Positions 19,690 to 29,034 are shown, counted from the stretch's first letter. The stretch is DNA of 38,202 nucleotides from Tubulanus polymorphus (GCF_964204645.1 NW_027437488.1:1-38202); one strand, 5' to 3'. Notes: generated from the letters alone by a model not told the origin. A program made the numbers and translations.

Positions 19690-20268
19690 AACTGATGACA
19701 TTGTGAGACTCTGTCACAGTACAAACCCCTGCCCTAGTAGACACATCCTCCCTCAGCAGGGATTTGAACCTGATGACATCGTGAGACTCTGTCACAGTAC
19801 AAACCCCTGTCCCTAGTAGACACATCCTCCCTCAGCAGGGATTTCAACCTGATGACATCACGAGACTCTGTCACAGTACAAACCCCTGCCCTAGTAGACA
19901 CATCCCTCGGCAGGGATTTCAACCTGATGACATCGTGAGTCTGTCACAGTACAAACCCCTGCCCTAGTAGACACATCCTCCCTCAGCAGGGATTTGAACC
20001 CGATGACATCGTGAGACTCTATCACAGTACAAACCCCTGCAATAGTAGACACATCCTCCCTCAGCAGGGATTTGAACCTGATGACATCATGAGACTCTGT
20101 CACAGTATACAAACCCCTGTCCTAGTAGACACATCCTCCCTCAACAGGGATTTGAACCTGATGACATCATGAGACTTGGTCACAGTACAAACCCCTGTCC
20201 TAGTAGACACATCCTCCCTCACTAAAAGTTTGAACCTGATGACATCATGAGGCTTTGTCACTGTATTA
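19690..20268 (-). repeat. 78-bp tandem array derived from the SINE head, 8 units
   Basis: Read on the minus strand, each unit is TCTACTAGGGCAGGGGTTTG, TACTGTGACAGAGTCTCACG, ATGTCATCAGGTTCAAATCC, CTGCTGAGGGAGGATGTG. This aligns along its length with the SINE at 9079-9155: TCTAGTGTGGCGGGGTTTCG, TACTGTGGCG, CAGGTTCGAGTCCCTGC, GGGAGGATG. Every unit keeps a B-box-like GGTTCAAATCC and an A-box-like start. Confidence 0.9.
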
Positions 20269-20289
20269 TGGTTAGCTAAACAAACCTGC

Positions 20290-20935
20290 CGCATTATATC
20301 AGACAGGGAAAGTTCGCAGACAGGTGGAGCTATCTTAAATTTTTTAAATAATCTACGAATGGAAGGAGGCTTAAAAAAATGTCGTTGTGGAGCGTGGTAA
20401 ACCAGATCGGGTCCTCTCCGCGTCTAAGACGTTTTCAGCAGGCGCTTTCCTGATGAAACATTTCGCGGAACTGCCAGCGTATTATTCTAGTAAAGAAGCT
20501 TTCGTTCGCTCTAGCACTCCAAAACATAGTGGATCAAAACAACGCCGGCTTAGGATTACTGCAGCGCAAATCCGGCTAAGATTTCCGCGCTACGCAGTTC
20601 GCTCGCTCGCTCGCGCGCGCAGGTTCCTGAAACATCTCAAAATAATCTGCTTGTTCTTTCTTTTTTTTTTGCTCTTTACTTTGAGCCGATAGGTTTTCAC
20701 TTAACGAAGACTCCCCCTCCCCCTGACTCAGACAGGTTCAGTATCCACTCTGCCTCATTGTGTGCCCGCATCAAGACGATGAATACTAGTCGAATGCATT
20801 AGCAGAAAAAACACTTCGATTTCCCTGATTTTCAACTCGGTAGTTTTCAATATGTAGGTTCCCAAAACTACAAAATTCCCTAAATCTGAATACAGTGAAA
20901 GTTGCATATTTGCATATATAGTTTTGCATATTGCA
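20290..20935. other. Intronic unique sequence
   Basis: Contains a plus-strand open frame at 20387-20692 without recognised similarity, a CGCTCGCTCGCTCGCGCGCG run near 20600-20620 and AT-rich sequence at 20800-20935. Confidence 0.5.
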
Positions 20936-20940
20936 TTGAT

Positions 20941-21545
20941 AAGTCTCAATAAAGCGCCTAGCACTGGATGGGTATAAGTCGCAATAATGCGCCCAGCACT
21001 GTATGGGTAAGTCTCAATAATGTGCCTAGCACTGTATGGATAAGTCTCAATAATGTGCCTAGCACTGTATGGATAAGTCTCAATAATGTGCCTAGCACTG
21101 TATGGATAAGTCTCAATAATGCGCCCAGCACTGGATGAGTAAGTCTCAATAATGCGCCTAGCACTGTATGGGTAAGTCTCAATAATGCGCCTAGCACTGT
21201 ATGGGTAAGTCTCAATAATGCGCCTAGCACTGTATGGATAAGTCTCAATAATGCGCCCAGCACTGGATGGGTACAAGTCTCAATAATGCGCCTAGCACTG
21301 TATGGGTACAAGTCTCAATAATGCGCCCAGCACTGGATGGGTAAGTCTCAATAATGCGCCTAGCACTGTATGGGTAAGTCTCAATAATGCGCCTAGCACT
21401 GTATGGGTACAAGTCTCAATAATGCGCCTAGCACTGTATGGATAAGTCTCAATAATGCGCCTAGCACTGTATGGGTAGGTCTCAATAATGTGCCTAGCAC
21501 TGGATGGGTAAGTCTCAATAATGTGCCTAAGTCTAAATAATTGTG
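20941..21545 (+). repeat. 33-36-bp minisatellite beside a splice donor, about 17 units
   Basis: Unit AAGTCTCAATAATGCGCCTA, GCACTGTATGGGT, with three-base length variants (GGGTACAAG versus GGGTAAG) and GCGCC/GTGCC, TGTATG/TGGATG substitutions. Multiples of 3 keep frames open for more than 100 codons. It ends about 90 bp from the donor of exon 21632-21823, on the intron side. Confidence 0.95.
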
Positions 21546-21631
21546 ACAGTAAGGAACTGTATAGGTAAGTGTGGGTGCCTGGTTCCCCGGGGCCTCCGAA
21601 TCCCGAAACCGCGTCTCTGCGTAACACTTAC

Positions 21632-21823
21632 CTGGTAATCTTTCGAAGCTTCGACCGGGTCGCCTTGTCCGCTGAGCTGCGCGAGTTTCTGACGCGCTCG
21701 CGTGTGTCGTTTCACCAGGTACAACGCGATGACGGCCAACAGAATGCCGGCGATGCAACCGCACAGGATGAACGTTAACAAGAAATACTTCGGCGTTCCC
21801 GACTTGTCGATTTCGAGCTCGCT
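21632..21823 (-). CDS. ptprn: Internal exon of IA-2/phogrin-like receptor pseudophosphatase: transmembrane segment
   Basis: Internal coding exon of 64 codons, both boundaries phase 0. On the minus strand a pyrimidine tract ending TTTTTTGCAG (AG at 21825-21824) precedes it, and CAG|GTAAGT follows (GT at 21631-21630). The peptide starts SELEIDKSG. A single hydrophobic helix at about residues 13-37 (from KYFLLTF to ALYLV) is followed by the basic stop-transfer KRHTRARQK, then KLAQLSGQGDPVEASKDYQ. This order (helix, basic stretch, K-L-x-x-L-x-G, acidic/Ala linker, YQ) is the junction of ectodomain and cytoplasm in PTPRN and PTPRN2. Family members are type I membrane proteins of dense-core secretory granules that affect granule biogenesis and hormone or neuropeptide secretion. 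The assignment rests on the fit with the next exon, which starts DLCRQ. PTPRN versus PTPRN2 cannot be decided; an invertebrate may have one co-orthologue. A 33-bp minisatellite starts only about 75 bp beyond the donor. Confidence 0.88.
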
Positions 21824-22080
21824 CTGCAAAAAAGAGAAAACGATGACGACGGGAAATTCGCGAAGAAACGCGCTCGGCGACGACACGACGAAACATTAGA
21901 AGCCGATCGCGACTTCAAAAGATTCGCCGGCGTCTGCTTCCGTCAATAATGAAATTGATAATTGAAATATTAGACGATTCTGTCTGATCTAGAGTAGAAA
22001 CGGTGAATCCGTCGGTAGTTAGTGGATTGAACAGCCGCGAAAGCGTTTTTAGGCGGGCCCCACGCTTCTTTGGCCCGGGC
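21824..22080. other. Intron upstream of the transmembrane exon
   Basis: Starts with the pyrimidine tract of the acceptor. No other exon recognised. The ectodomain exons expected further up this strand were not found in the window. Confidence 0.6.
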
Positions 22081-22089
22081 CGAATTGTC

Positions 22090-22185
22090 GCGCGTGAATT
22101 GCAACTGGTTCCGTAAAATGACTGATCCGTGCCAATTTGGCCCGGGCCGAAACGTCTACTTGCGATCGCGGCTTATAACTCTGGA
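22090..22185 (+). repeat. GC-rich dispersed repeat, copy 2
   Basis: GAATTGCAACTGGTTCCG, TGATCCGTGCCAATTTGGCC, CGGGCC and ATCGCGGCTTATAAC match 9490-9660 in order. A GGCCCGGGCC palindrome occurs twice (about 22072 and 22139). Confidence 0.6.
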
Positions 22186-22600
22186 CGAAAAGAGATCATT
22201 CTGAGGACAGACACTCCACTAACCGAAAACAACCCCATGCTAGAAATAACTTTCGAAAAAATTAGTAGCAAATCCCAAAATAAAAACCCAGCCACCTTCA
22301 AAAAAATAATATACGGAAACGGATTGAAAAATGTTAAAAACCCTCAAGCTTTAACAAAACATCATTCAGTATAACGAAATACCTCGAAAGTGATTAAGCA
22401 GAAAAAGTTGGTTGTTACTAAAAACCCTAAGAACCGCTTGAAATACGAGTTGAGGAAACACCACTCCTGGACCTGAAAATTTGTAGGACACTATACTTAC
22501 CTACAGCTTCGATCTGGCTATAAATATGACGATTGGAAAATGAATTTGTTACTTCGCGTAGGGCTTTGGGTTCTAATATTGGTTTCGAATACCCTCCGCA
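22186..22600. other. Unique sequence, no gene recognised
   Basis: AT-rich. An 81-codon open frame (22129-22374) overlapping the GC-rich repeat has no recognised similarity. Confidence 0.4.
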
Positions 22601-22617
22601 TGTATCACACTTTATTC

Positions 22618-22648
22618 CTGAAGATGACTATTAGGATATAGTCGAAAC
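22618..22648 (+). ncRNA. Hammerhead-ribozyme-like core, probably degenerate
   Basis: CTGAAGA (fits CUGANGA) at 22618-22624, one extra T, hairpin GACTAT-TAGGAT-ATAGTC (22626-22643), then GAAAC (22644-22648). This is the order of the hammerhead core: CUGANGA, stem II, GAAA. No convincing stem III with an NUH cleavage site or closing stem I is seen, so activity is doubtful. Hammerhead motifs are known in Penelope-like elements and retrozymes; linkage to one here is inference. Confidence 0.35.
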
Positions 22649-22716
22649 GTTGAAATAAACTACTATCTCGAAGTTTCATTTTCAGACTTTTTATTATCAT
22701 TGTGGGATTCTCTCCT

Positions 22717-22915
22717 CATCACAGTGACCTACTGCCCTACTGCCCACCTGTGCCCTACTGCCCTACTGTGACCTACTGCCCGCCTGTGACCCACTGCCCT
22801 ACTGTGACCTACAGCCCACCTGTGACCCACTGCCCTACTGCTCACCTGTGACCCACTGCCCTACTGCCCTACTGACCGCCTGTGACCTATTGCCCTACTG
22901 CACTACTGCCCGCTT
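22717..22915 (+). repeat. Short tandem repeat of CCTACTGCC / CACCTGTGACC
   Basis: Interleaved 9-11-bp units (CTACTGCC, CACCTGTGAC, CCACTGCC) that form imperfect blocks of about 30-40 bp. Confidence 0.85.
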
Positions 22916-23039
22916 AACGCGAGAAGCACGGGAAACACTTTAGATTAATCAGTGGCTGTTTTTGTGAGGTTTCGTTGAGGTTAGAATTTCTCCCGGGATT
23001 CGACATTAAACGCAGCCAACCCTGGATGGATAGCTTTAA

Positions 23040-23425
23040 CCCTTCCCTTCCTTTTTCTTTCACTGCCCATTCTCTTTCTCAGTGTCGATGCTACCCTTCC
23101 CGTCTACCCCAATCTCATTCTCTCTCTTTCTTCTTCAGTCTTCCTACCTTCCCTCTTTGTCTACCTCACTCATTCCCTCCTCTCCCTCCCCACTAACCCT
23201 CTCTAACGCCCTCTCCTCTCTTCCCCGCCCTCTATCTACTTTCCTTTTTTTTCATATCTTTTTTTCTCGCCATATCACTATCGCTCCCTCCCTCTCAACT
23301 CTCTTTTCTCATACGCCCTCTCTCCTTCTCTGCTCACCATCTCTTACTCCCTCTCTCCCTCGCTCCTTTCTCTCTCTACCTCTTCCATTCATTTTTCTCT
23401 CCTTTTCCCATTCTCCCACTGGTAA
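23040..23425 (+). repeat. Polypyrimidine tract 1
   Basis: About 380 bp composed largely of C and T (TCTCTCT, CCCTCTCTCC). It encodes Ser/Leu/Pro-only frames of no significance. Confidence 0.9.
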
Positions 23426-23875
23426 GTTAGTTACAATACTATCACCAACGCGCACCTGATCAAAAATTGATGAACGCGACTTTTTTCTCTCTCTCGCACG
23501 CACTCACTCACGAGTCAGACAGACGGAGAGCAAGAGAGCGACAGAGCGAGAAAGTTAGAGATCGAGTCCCTATACGGCCGGCAGCTCTCAGCGGGAAAAA
23601 CCTCGCGCAAAATATTTAACTGATTTAATTAGAATTTTAATGAATTCGCCTCGTATCGTCGTCTGCCCGTCGCCGCGGTTACCGGCAGACGGAACTCGAT
23701 CAATAAATACATCGTTATCGAACCGCCTGAAATTTAAATTGATCGTTTTTTTTTTGGTTCAGAAAAATGCGGTTTTGATGGAATATTTGAATTGACAAAA
23801 TTCCTCATTTCGAAGGTAGTTTAGTTCATTTGATGGAAACGTGCTGTGCCAATAGGTGGCACCAATACGATAAAG
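23426..23875. other. Unique sequence
   Basis: GAGA-type stretch at 23515-23560, then AT-rich sequence. No gene is recognised. Confidence 0.5.
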
Positions 23876-23879
23876 ACAT

Positions 23880-24060
23880 TAACTACTGTAGATTATGATT
23901 AGTAACTAATAACAACCTTCTCATTCTCAATAAGTTCATAGATTCAGGGGAAAAATTATAATCAGTTTCTACTCATTCTCAATGACTTCAACGATTCAGT
24001 AAAATTATGATTAGTTACTTCTTGCGCGACCTTCTCATTCTCGTTGATTTCAAATTAGCA
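23880..24060 (-). repeat. Degenerate 60-bp satellite, inverted
   Basis: Three diverged units with CTTCTCATTCTCAAT, GACTTCAACGATTCAG and AAAATTATGATTAGTTAC, the reverse complement of the 35.2-37.3 kb monomer. Confidence 0.8.
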
Positions 24061-24182
24061 TGATTGCGTCAGTGAATTGGACCCGTTACATGCACTAATT
24101 GACCCAGCTAAAAGCACTCGACGACCCCACCGACATGTAGGTTAAACTATGCAAATCCCGCGTTTATAAATTCCGGATTTGA

Positions 24183-24452
24183 CTCGAACGCTTTCAACGC
24201 GACGAAAAAACCGCAAACAGCGAACGCGAAGTCGACGACGGGGGGCAGGATTACGGCTGTACGCCGGGGCTGGATTTCGACGCGGCGGTCTCCCGGCCTG
24301 ATCCGCCGCGTCTCGGGTCCGCGCACGTTTCCTCGGCGACAGGAAACGAACGGGTCTTATTACTGGCCGCGAAATGGCTTCCGCGCCGCATTGTTGAACT
24401 TCCCCTCACCGCGTCGACTGGAGACGCAAATGGACTTCGCAGGGCCGAATAA
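24183..24452 (+). other. GC- and CpG-rich segment with an 89-codon frame lacking ATG
   Basis: A sharply GC-rich block (about 24225-24440) stands out from AT-rich flanks. The plus frame 24183-24449 is open for 89 codons and reads NSEREVDDGGQDYGC ... LLLAAKWLPRRIVELPL with stop TAA at 24450. A minus frame is open for over 60 codons across the same block. It could be an unrecognised exon, CpG-rich promoter DNA or a GC-rich mobile fragment. Confidence 0.25.
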
Positions 24453-24775
24453 TTGACATATCGAGTTTCGCTTACATAAACGAACTAAGGCCAAGGCAAC
24501 ACGCATTTATTTAGTTCGGTTTCTATAGAGTGAGTCTTCGTTCTTTTTATCTTAAAATAGGGATTGTCCCTATCATTTATTTATTTGGCTGGTAAATTTC
24601 GTTTGATTTTTCGATTGAGTGTCCCTTACAGACCCACCACACCTCCCGGGAGCGAAACAGGGGTTAACCAGTAGACATAGCAAAAAAAAAGTGAAGGCCT
24701 ACATCTTCATTTTAAAAGTTTATTGCACATGCATCCCGCCCCCTAAAGACCCTAACGAACAAATTTTCAGATTAT
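24453..24775. other. Unique sequence
   Basis: No exon or repeat recognised. Confidence 0.5.
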
Positions 24776-24779
24776 GGTT

Positions 24780-25090
24780 AGCCTTTATGGAATGAACACA
24801 TGAAAACCACGAAAACGGTTTCTTCACGCGGTTATGATAGATTTTGAACCAACAATTCGAACCGATGATACTACAGGCAGCTCTGAATGACTCGATTCGG
24901 ATATTCTTGGAGCCATCCCTATTGGTTCCCGCGAAAACCAAGCATGGTTTCTTGACGTGGCTGTGATTGCTATCGAACCGACGATACCGCGTAACTATAT
25001 TCAATATCGCATCGATACGAACTATGAACAAAGGGCAAATGACTTCAAACGCTCTTAGTTTCACCCTTACAAAACGGCTGAATCAAAGCA
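24780..25090 (+). repeat. Dispersed repeat family 1, two overlapping partial copies
   Basis: ACGGTTTCTTCACGCGGTTA, GAACCGATGATACT, GGATATTCTTGGAGCCATCC, CTATTGGTTCCCGCGAAAAC and GGTTTCTTGACGTGGCTGTG are present. The same double arrangement recurs at 29040-29380. Confidence 0.7.
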
Positions 25091-25920
25091 GCTTGCCTTT
25101 GACAAACTGATTGCATAGATGGGCTTTCATTAAACAAACATTCATGGTTATGGATGATAGGAAATTTTTGGGTTTTTTTTCTGTCGTGAAATGGTAACAT
25201 AGCATAGCGTGTGTGTTAAAACCCATGCCAGTGTACACCACGTCTGCTGTTGGTCTATCGCGGAAAACCAATAATCCCTCTCTTTCTCTACCTCTCTCCT
25301 CTCTCCCTCATCCGCTGAAAACTGCATTTGCACAGCCGGTCTTTGAGTACACACTGCAGCACGCCGCGAGGCCCGCGGGTCCTCGTTCGAACGGTCGCGC
25401 TAGCCCCCGCGGGCCCACGAGCCTGCCTCGGCGTTGTTTAACTTAAACGCGCGTTCAAATACCGAGATACGCGACGATTTCGTCGTTAAAACAACCTCGT
25501 AAGAAACGAGGGCCTAAAATTCAGCCCCGGGGTATCGGTGGTTGCTTTTAGAGTTGAAATAATGAATTCGACTATTGTTCTTGGAAAATCTAATTTCAAT
25601 CGTGAGAATTTTCAATAATTTCAGAATTCCGCCCGGCAATGTAGCAAATTTCGGTCCAGTTCCCCCGCGGCTAACCAAATTTTCTAATTGACCTTTTAGC
25701 ACTCAAGCCACCCTGATCTACCCTGCCTATTACTCCTCATCAGCACTGACTCTTATTTTGTCTGCTACACAAGTATATAAGGCTGCAGTCAGATTCAAAC
25801 CTGATAAACTAGGCACCTACGACGTCAGAATTCCGTACAGAAATCCAAATCTTCCTGTTTGAAATTCTCGAGTATTTGGAGTTTACGAACGCGACGGATG
25901 GAAAGGTCATGATTTTTAGT
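25091..25920. other. Unique sequence with a GC-rich block
   Basis: A pyrimidine stretch lies at 25275-25315 and a GC-rich block at 25355-25435 (CCCGCGGGCC-type palindromes). Short frames only. Confidence 0.45.
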
Positions 25921-25963
25921 GACCCCCCTAATCAAATAGTGCGGTTACAACAAACTCATTCAC

Positions 25964-26006
25964 CTGATGAAGCTTCTATTCATTAGAAGCGAAAGCTCAG
26001 TGCGTC
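25964..26006 (+). ncRNA. Hammerhead-ribozyme-like core, second copy
   Basis: CTGATGA at 25964-25970, one extra A, a perfect 7-bp hairpin GCTTCTA-TTCAT-TAGAAGC (25972-25990), GAAA (25991-25994), then GCTCAGTGC and GTC (26004-26006), where a cleavage triplet would lie. The extra base before stem II and imperfect stem III pairing depart from the canonical core. Downstream sequence (AAATAG, TACTACTAGTCTCGTTAC) aligns with that after the 22.6-kb motif (AAATAAACTACTATCTCGAA), so the two belong to one family. Confidence 0.4.
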
Positions 26007-26029
26007 AAATAGTTAACCTAAATAGTACT

Positions 26030-26205
26030 ACTAGTCTCGTTACTTGTTTACAACAAAATAACACAAACTTAACTTCTTAATAACAGAAAATAAGCTGGGA
26101 TTGAGCTGATTCTGTATCGTGATGAATGTGGACTTTCCCTTGAATTTTCTGACGAGTAATATTACATGACGTCGTGATATTTCTGAGTGCTAATAGGTTT
26201 AAAAT
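26030..26205 (+). repeat. Dispersed repeat family 2, copy 2
   Basis: TTTACAACAAAATAACA, CTTGAATTTTCTGACGAGTA and CTGAGTGCTAATAGGTT match 13560-13735. It follows the hammerhead-like motif immediately and may be part of the same element. Confidence 0.55.
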
Positions 26206-26283
26206 ACTTAAGTCAAAATGTTTAATATTATGCAGTTGTAAACATTGAAAATGAACTAATATTCGAAATTCGTTAAGTCAAAT

Positions 26284-26572
26284 TTAACCCTTTCAGTGCG
26301 TCTACACCGCAGTGCGGTGTATAAATCGGTGATGGATTTTGCTAGTACACCGCGCTGCGGTGTATTGATTAAATTAGTAATTATCTCTCTTGAAAGATGG
26401 CAGCACGTGTCAAACATAGTGAACTATTAGTAACTAACGATACACCGCACCGCAGTGTAGACGCACTATAGTGCTATTTCCGTTATTCAACACACTAGGG
26501 TGGAATTTTCCCAAATTTTCACATTTTCTTAAGCACTATAGGGTGTTAATTAGTCAGCACTGAAAGGCTTAA
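26284..26572 (+). mobile_element. TTAA MITE, complete copy
   Basis: TTAA (26284-26287), CCCTTTCAGTGCG, three palindromes of the ACACCGCA-TGCGGTGT type, GCACTGAAAGGC (last G mutated to C), TTAA (26569-26572). 289 bp with both target copies. Confidence 0.92.
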
Positions 26573-27195
26573 GGATTCTTTTGCACTGAATTCCTGCGCG
26601 TTCGACCCGGAGGCCCTCGTCAACCGCGACGCGAAATTCTCATTTACTCTCGCACGCGATCGAATTTTTTTTCAATCAACCGTTGCGCAGTTTCCCGGAA
26701 CGCTGCCGAGCTCCGCGGAACTCGAACACTTTACTCGGACGAGACGCGCGCGCGCCGCGCTATACGAATTGAAATATCGAATTTCTAATCAGAATTTCAG
26801 CGCGATGGATATCCCGTGTCTCGCGATTAAGAGAAATCGAAACCGGGCCGCACGACGAGAGGTCGTACAAGTGAAAGTAATTTACGTAGATCTCGGGGGT
26901 TACAAATTTCCCGGCGCAGGGGATGGATTAGGCCACTTCTACTCGCCGCGGAGGGGGGTGTAGGAAGGAGCTTCAGTATTTTTGTTAAACGTCTGTTGAA
27001 GATGAAGTCTTCATCGATGCGTGGTTAGATCTTGTGAGGCGTCGTTCATTTCTGTAGTTCACTTAAAATCGAACTACTGCAATTGAAGTCGAATTACTCA
27101 CATTTTTATTGAAAACTAATTAGAGATATTAACAACTTCTACGATTAGCGGTATCGGGTAGCCCGGTCTGCTTTGCGATTCAACATCGAAAGCTT
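26573..27195. other. Unique sequence
   Basis: GC-rich in the first half (CGCGCGCGCCGCGC near 26745), AT-rich later. A short frame at 26769-26963 is not recognised. Confidence 0.45.
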
Positions 27196-27491
27196 TTAAC
27201 CCTTTCAGCGCGTCTAAACAGCAGCACGGTGTACGAATCAGTAATGGATTTTGCTAGTACACCGCACTGCGGTGTATTGATTTAATTAGTAATTAGTAAT
27301 TATCTCTCTTGAAAAATGGCTGCACCTGTCATACATAGTGAAATATTAGTAACAAACGATACACCGCGTCGCGGTGTAGACGCACTATAGCGGTATTCCC
27401 ATTATTCAACACACTAGGGTGGAATTTTTCAAAATTTTCAAATTATCTCCAGCACTATAGGGTATTGATTAGTCAGCACTGAAAGGGTTAA
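27196..27491 (+). mobile_element. TTAA MITE, best-preserved copy
   Basis: TTAA (27196-27199), CCCTTTCAGCGCG, TGGATTTTGCTAGTACACCG, CACTATAGCGG block, GCACTGAAAGGG, TTAA (27488-27491). 296 bp with both target copies. Only about 620 bp from the previous copy, same orientation. Confidence 0.93.
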
Positions 27492-27499
27492 GTCGATTT

Positions 27500-27832
27500 A
27501 TTGTGATCAGATCGTCAAAGGCATTTGATATGATTCAGACATGTTTTAAGGGTGAAACTAAAAGTATAGATGTGAATATTCTTCAGACCGAGTTCATCGT
27601 AGATGATTGAAATCAGAAAGTTACGCAGTATCCTCGGTTCGAAATCAATCACAGCCACGTGAAGAAACCATGATTTAAGAGTGAAACTATAACAGTGTTT
27701 AAAAGTCGTCACTGTTCTGTCACGAGTTCATCATATAGATGATTAAAATCAGTTGCGTTTAAAACGGGAGAAAGTTACGCAATATCATCGGTTCAATTGT
27801 GTGGTTCAAAATTAATCATAGCATCAATCGAA
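27500..27832 (-). repeat. Dispersed repeat family 1, two inverted partial copies
   Basis: On the plus strand: GTGAATATTCTTCAGACCGA, GTTCATCGTAGATGATTG, GAAAGTTACGCAGTATCCTC, CCACGTGAAGAAACCATG, followed by a second set with GTTGCGTTTAAAACGGGAG. Confidence 0.7.
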
Positions 27833-27837
27833 AACCT

Positions 27838-28502
27838 AAAATGAGCTCAGACCGGTCTCAAGTTGTAAAATTGGTTAAGGAACCAAAGTGGGCTTAGACC
27901 GGTCTTAAGTTGTTAGATCGGCTATACAACTAGAATGATCTCAGACTGGTCGCTTAGACTGGTTTTAGCTTATTTTGGTTCTACAACCGATCTAACAGCT
28001 TAAGACCAGTCTAAGCCATTTTTGTTCTATAACCAATCTAACAACTTAAGACCAGTCTAAGCTCATTTTGGTTCTATAACCAATCTAACAACTTAAGACC
28101 AGTCTAAGCAAGTCCTGGTTCAACAACCTATCAAACAACTTAAGGCCAGACTAAGCTCATTTCAGTTCTATAGCCAATCTACTAACTTAAGACCAGTCTA
28201 AGCTCATTTCAGTTCTATAGCCAATCTACTAACTTAAGACCAGTCTAAGCTCATTTCAGTTCTATAGCCAATCTACTAACTTAAGACCAGTCTAAGCTCA
28301 TTTCAGTTCTATAGCCAATCTACTAACTTAAGACCAGTCTAAGCTCATTTCAGTTCTATAGCCAATCTACTAACTTAAGACCAGTCTAAGCTCATTTCAG
28401 TTCTATAACCAATCTACTAACTTAAGACCAGTCTAAGCTCATCTTAGTTCTATAGCCAATCTACTAACTTAAGACCAGTCTAAGCTCTTTTCATTTCTAT
28501 AG
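27838..28502. repeat. 47-bp satellite, locus 3, with an orientation switch
   Basis: The first two to three units (27838-27955) run as at 2.1-2.5 kb (CCGGTCTTAAGTTGTTAGAT). From about 27960 the array runs as at 11.9 kb (AACTTAAGACCAGTCTAAGC). The right part is a run of very similar AGCTCATTTCAGTTCTATAG, CCAATCTACTAACTTAAGAC units. Confidence 0.92.
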
Positions 28503-29030
28503 CCTAACCGTTGTAAGAGCCTGGAGTGAGCTTAGTGAATACAAATATTGAGCGGAAAGACAGTAATCAGTAGTTAGCAATCAGATACGCAAACTGAGTC
28601 AATTAGGGAAACCCTGGTCATCACGACCTAGCGCAATAGAGCTGACGCAGTCCTTTGTGGACAAAGATATATCATTAACACACTGGTTACTATCGTAAGC
28701 TTACAATAGTTTTAATTTGACTAGAAATCTGACGTCAGAAACACACGACACGACGACCAGATATGATTTCAATTAATTAAAATCACACTCGACATGCGGC
28801 AATAATTAACGACGCTACTTTTACTAACGAATCGCCTGCCAGGGGCGCATTCGTAGTCCGTTGTAATATTCTCGGACATCGCGTCCGTGCTCGAAAAATA
28901 TCCGCATGCCAGGGGCAGATCCGGAGCCGTTATAAGACCCCCTGAAATACGAATTTTGTGGCCTTAATTTTGCGCTGACACCGAGATCTACATCGAGCCT
29001 CCCATAAAAGGACAGGATGGCTCTGAATAG
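28503..29030. other. Unique sequence
   Basis: No gene recognised. CGCATGCCAGGGGCAGATCC and CGCCTGCCAGGGGCGCATTC (28827-28925) form a short imperfect repeat. Confidence 0.45.
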
Positions 29031-29034
29031 CATG

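Larger units (their letters stand above)
17986..21631 (-). other. Intron between the two IA-2-like exons (3,646 bp)
   Basis: Phase-0 GT-AG intron defined by the donor GTAAGT at 21631 and the acceptor TTTTTAG at 17986. From 5' to 3' on the minus strand it holds the 33-bp minisatellite, a GC-rich unique part (20290-20900), the SINE-derived 78-bp array, unique sequence, a TTAA MITE and a 79-bp array ending about 35 bp before the acceptor. By eye, roughly half of it is repeat. Confidence 0.85.

Noticed and set aside
19503-20294. Minus-strand frames with repeating REDVSTRAGVCTV-type peptides
   Set aside because: 78 is a multiple of three, so the SINE-derived array stays open; these are repeat translations.
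20755-21627. Minus-strand frames of 111-173 codons (TYPYSARRIIE repeats)
   Set aside because: Translations of the 33-bp minisatellite. The real coding segment on this strand starts at the acceptor at 21823 and stops at the donor at 21632.
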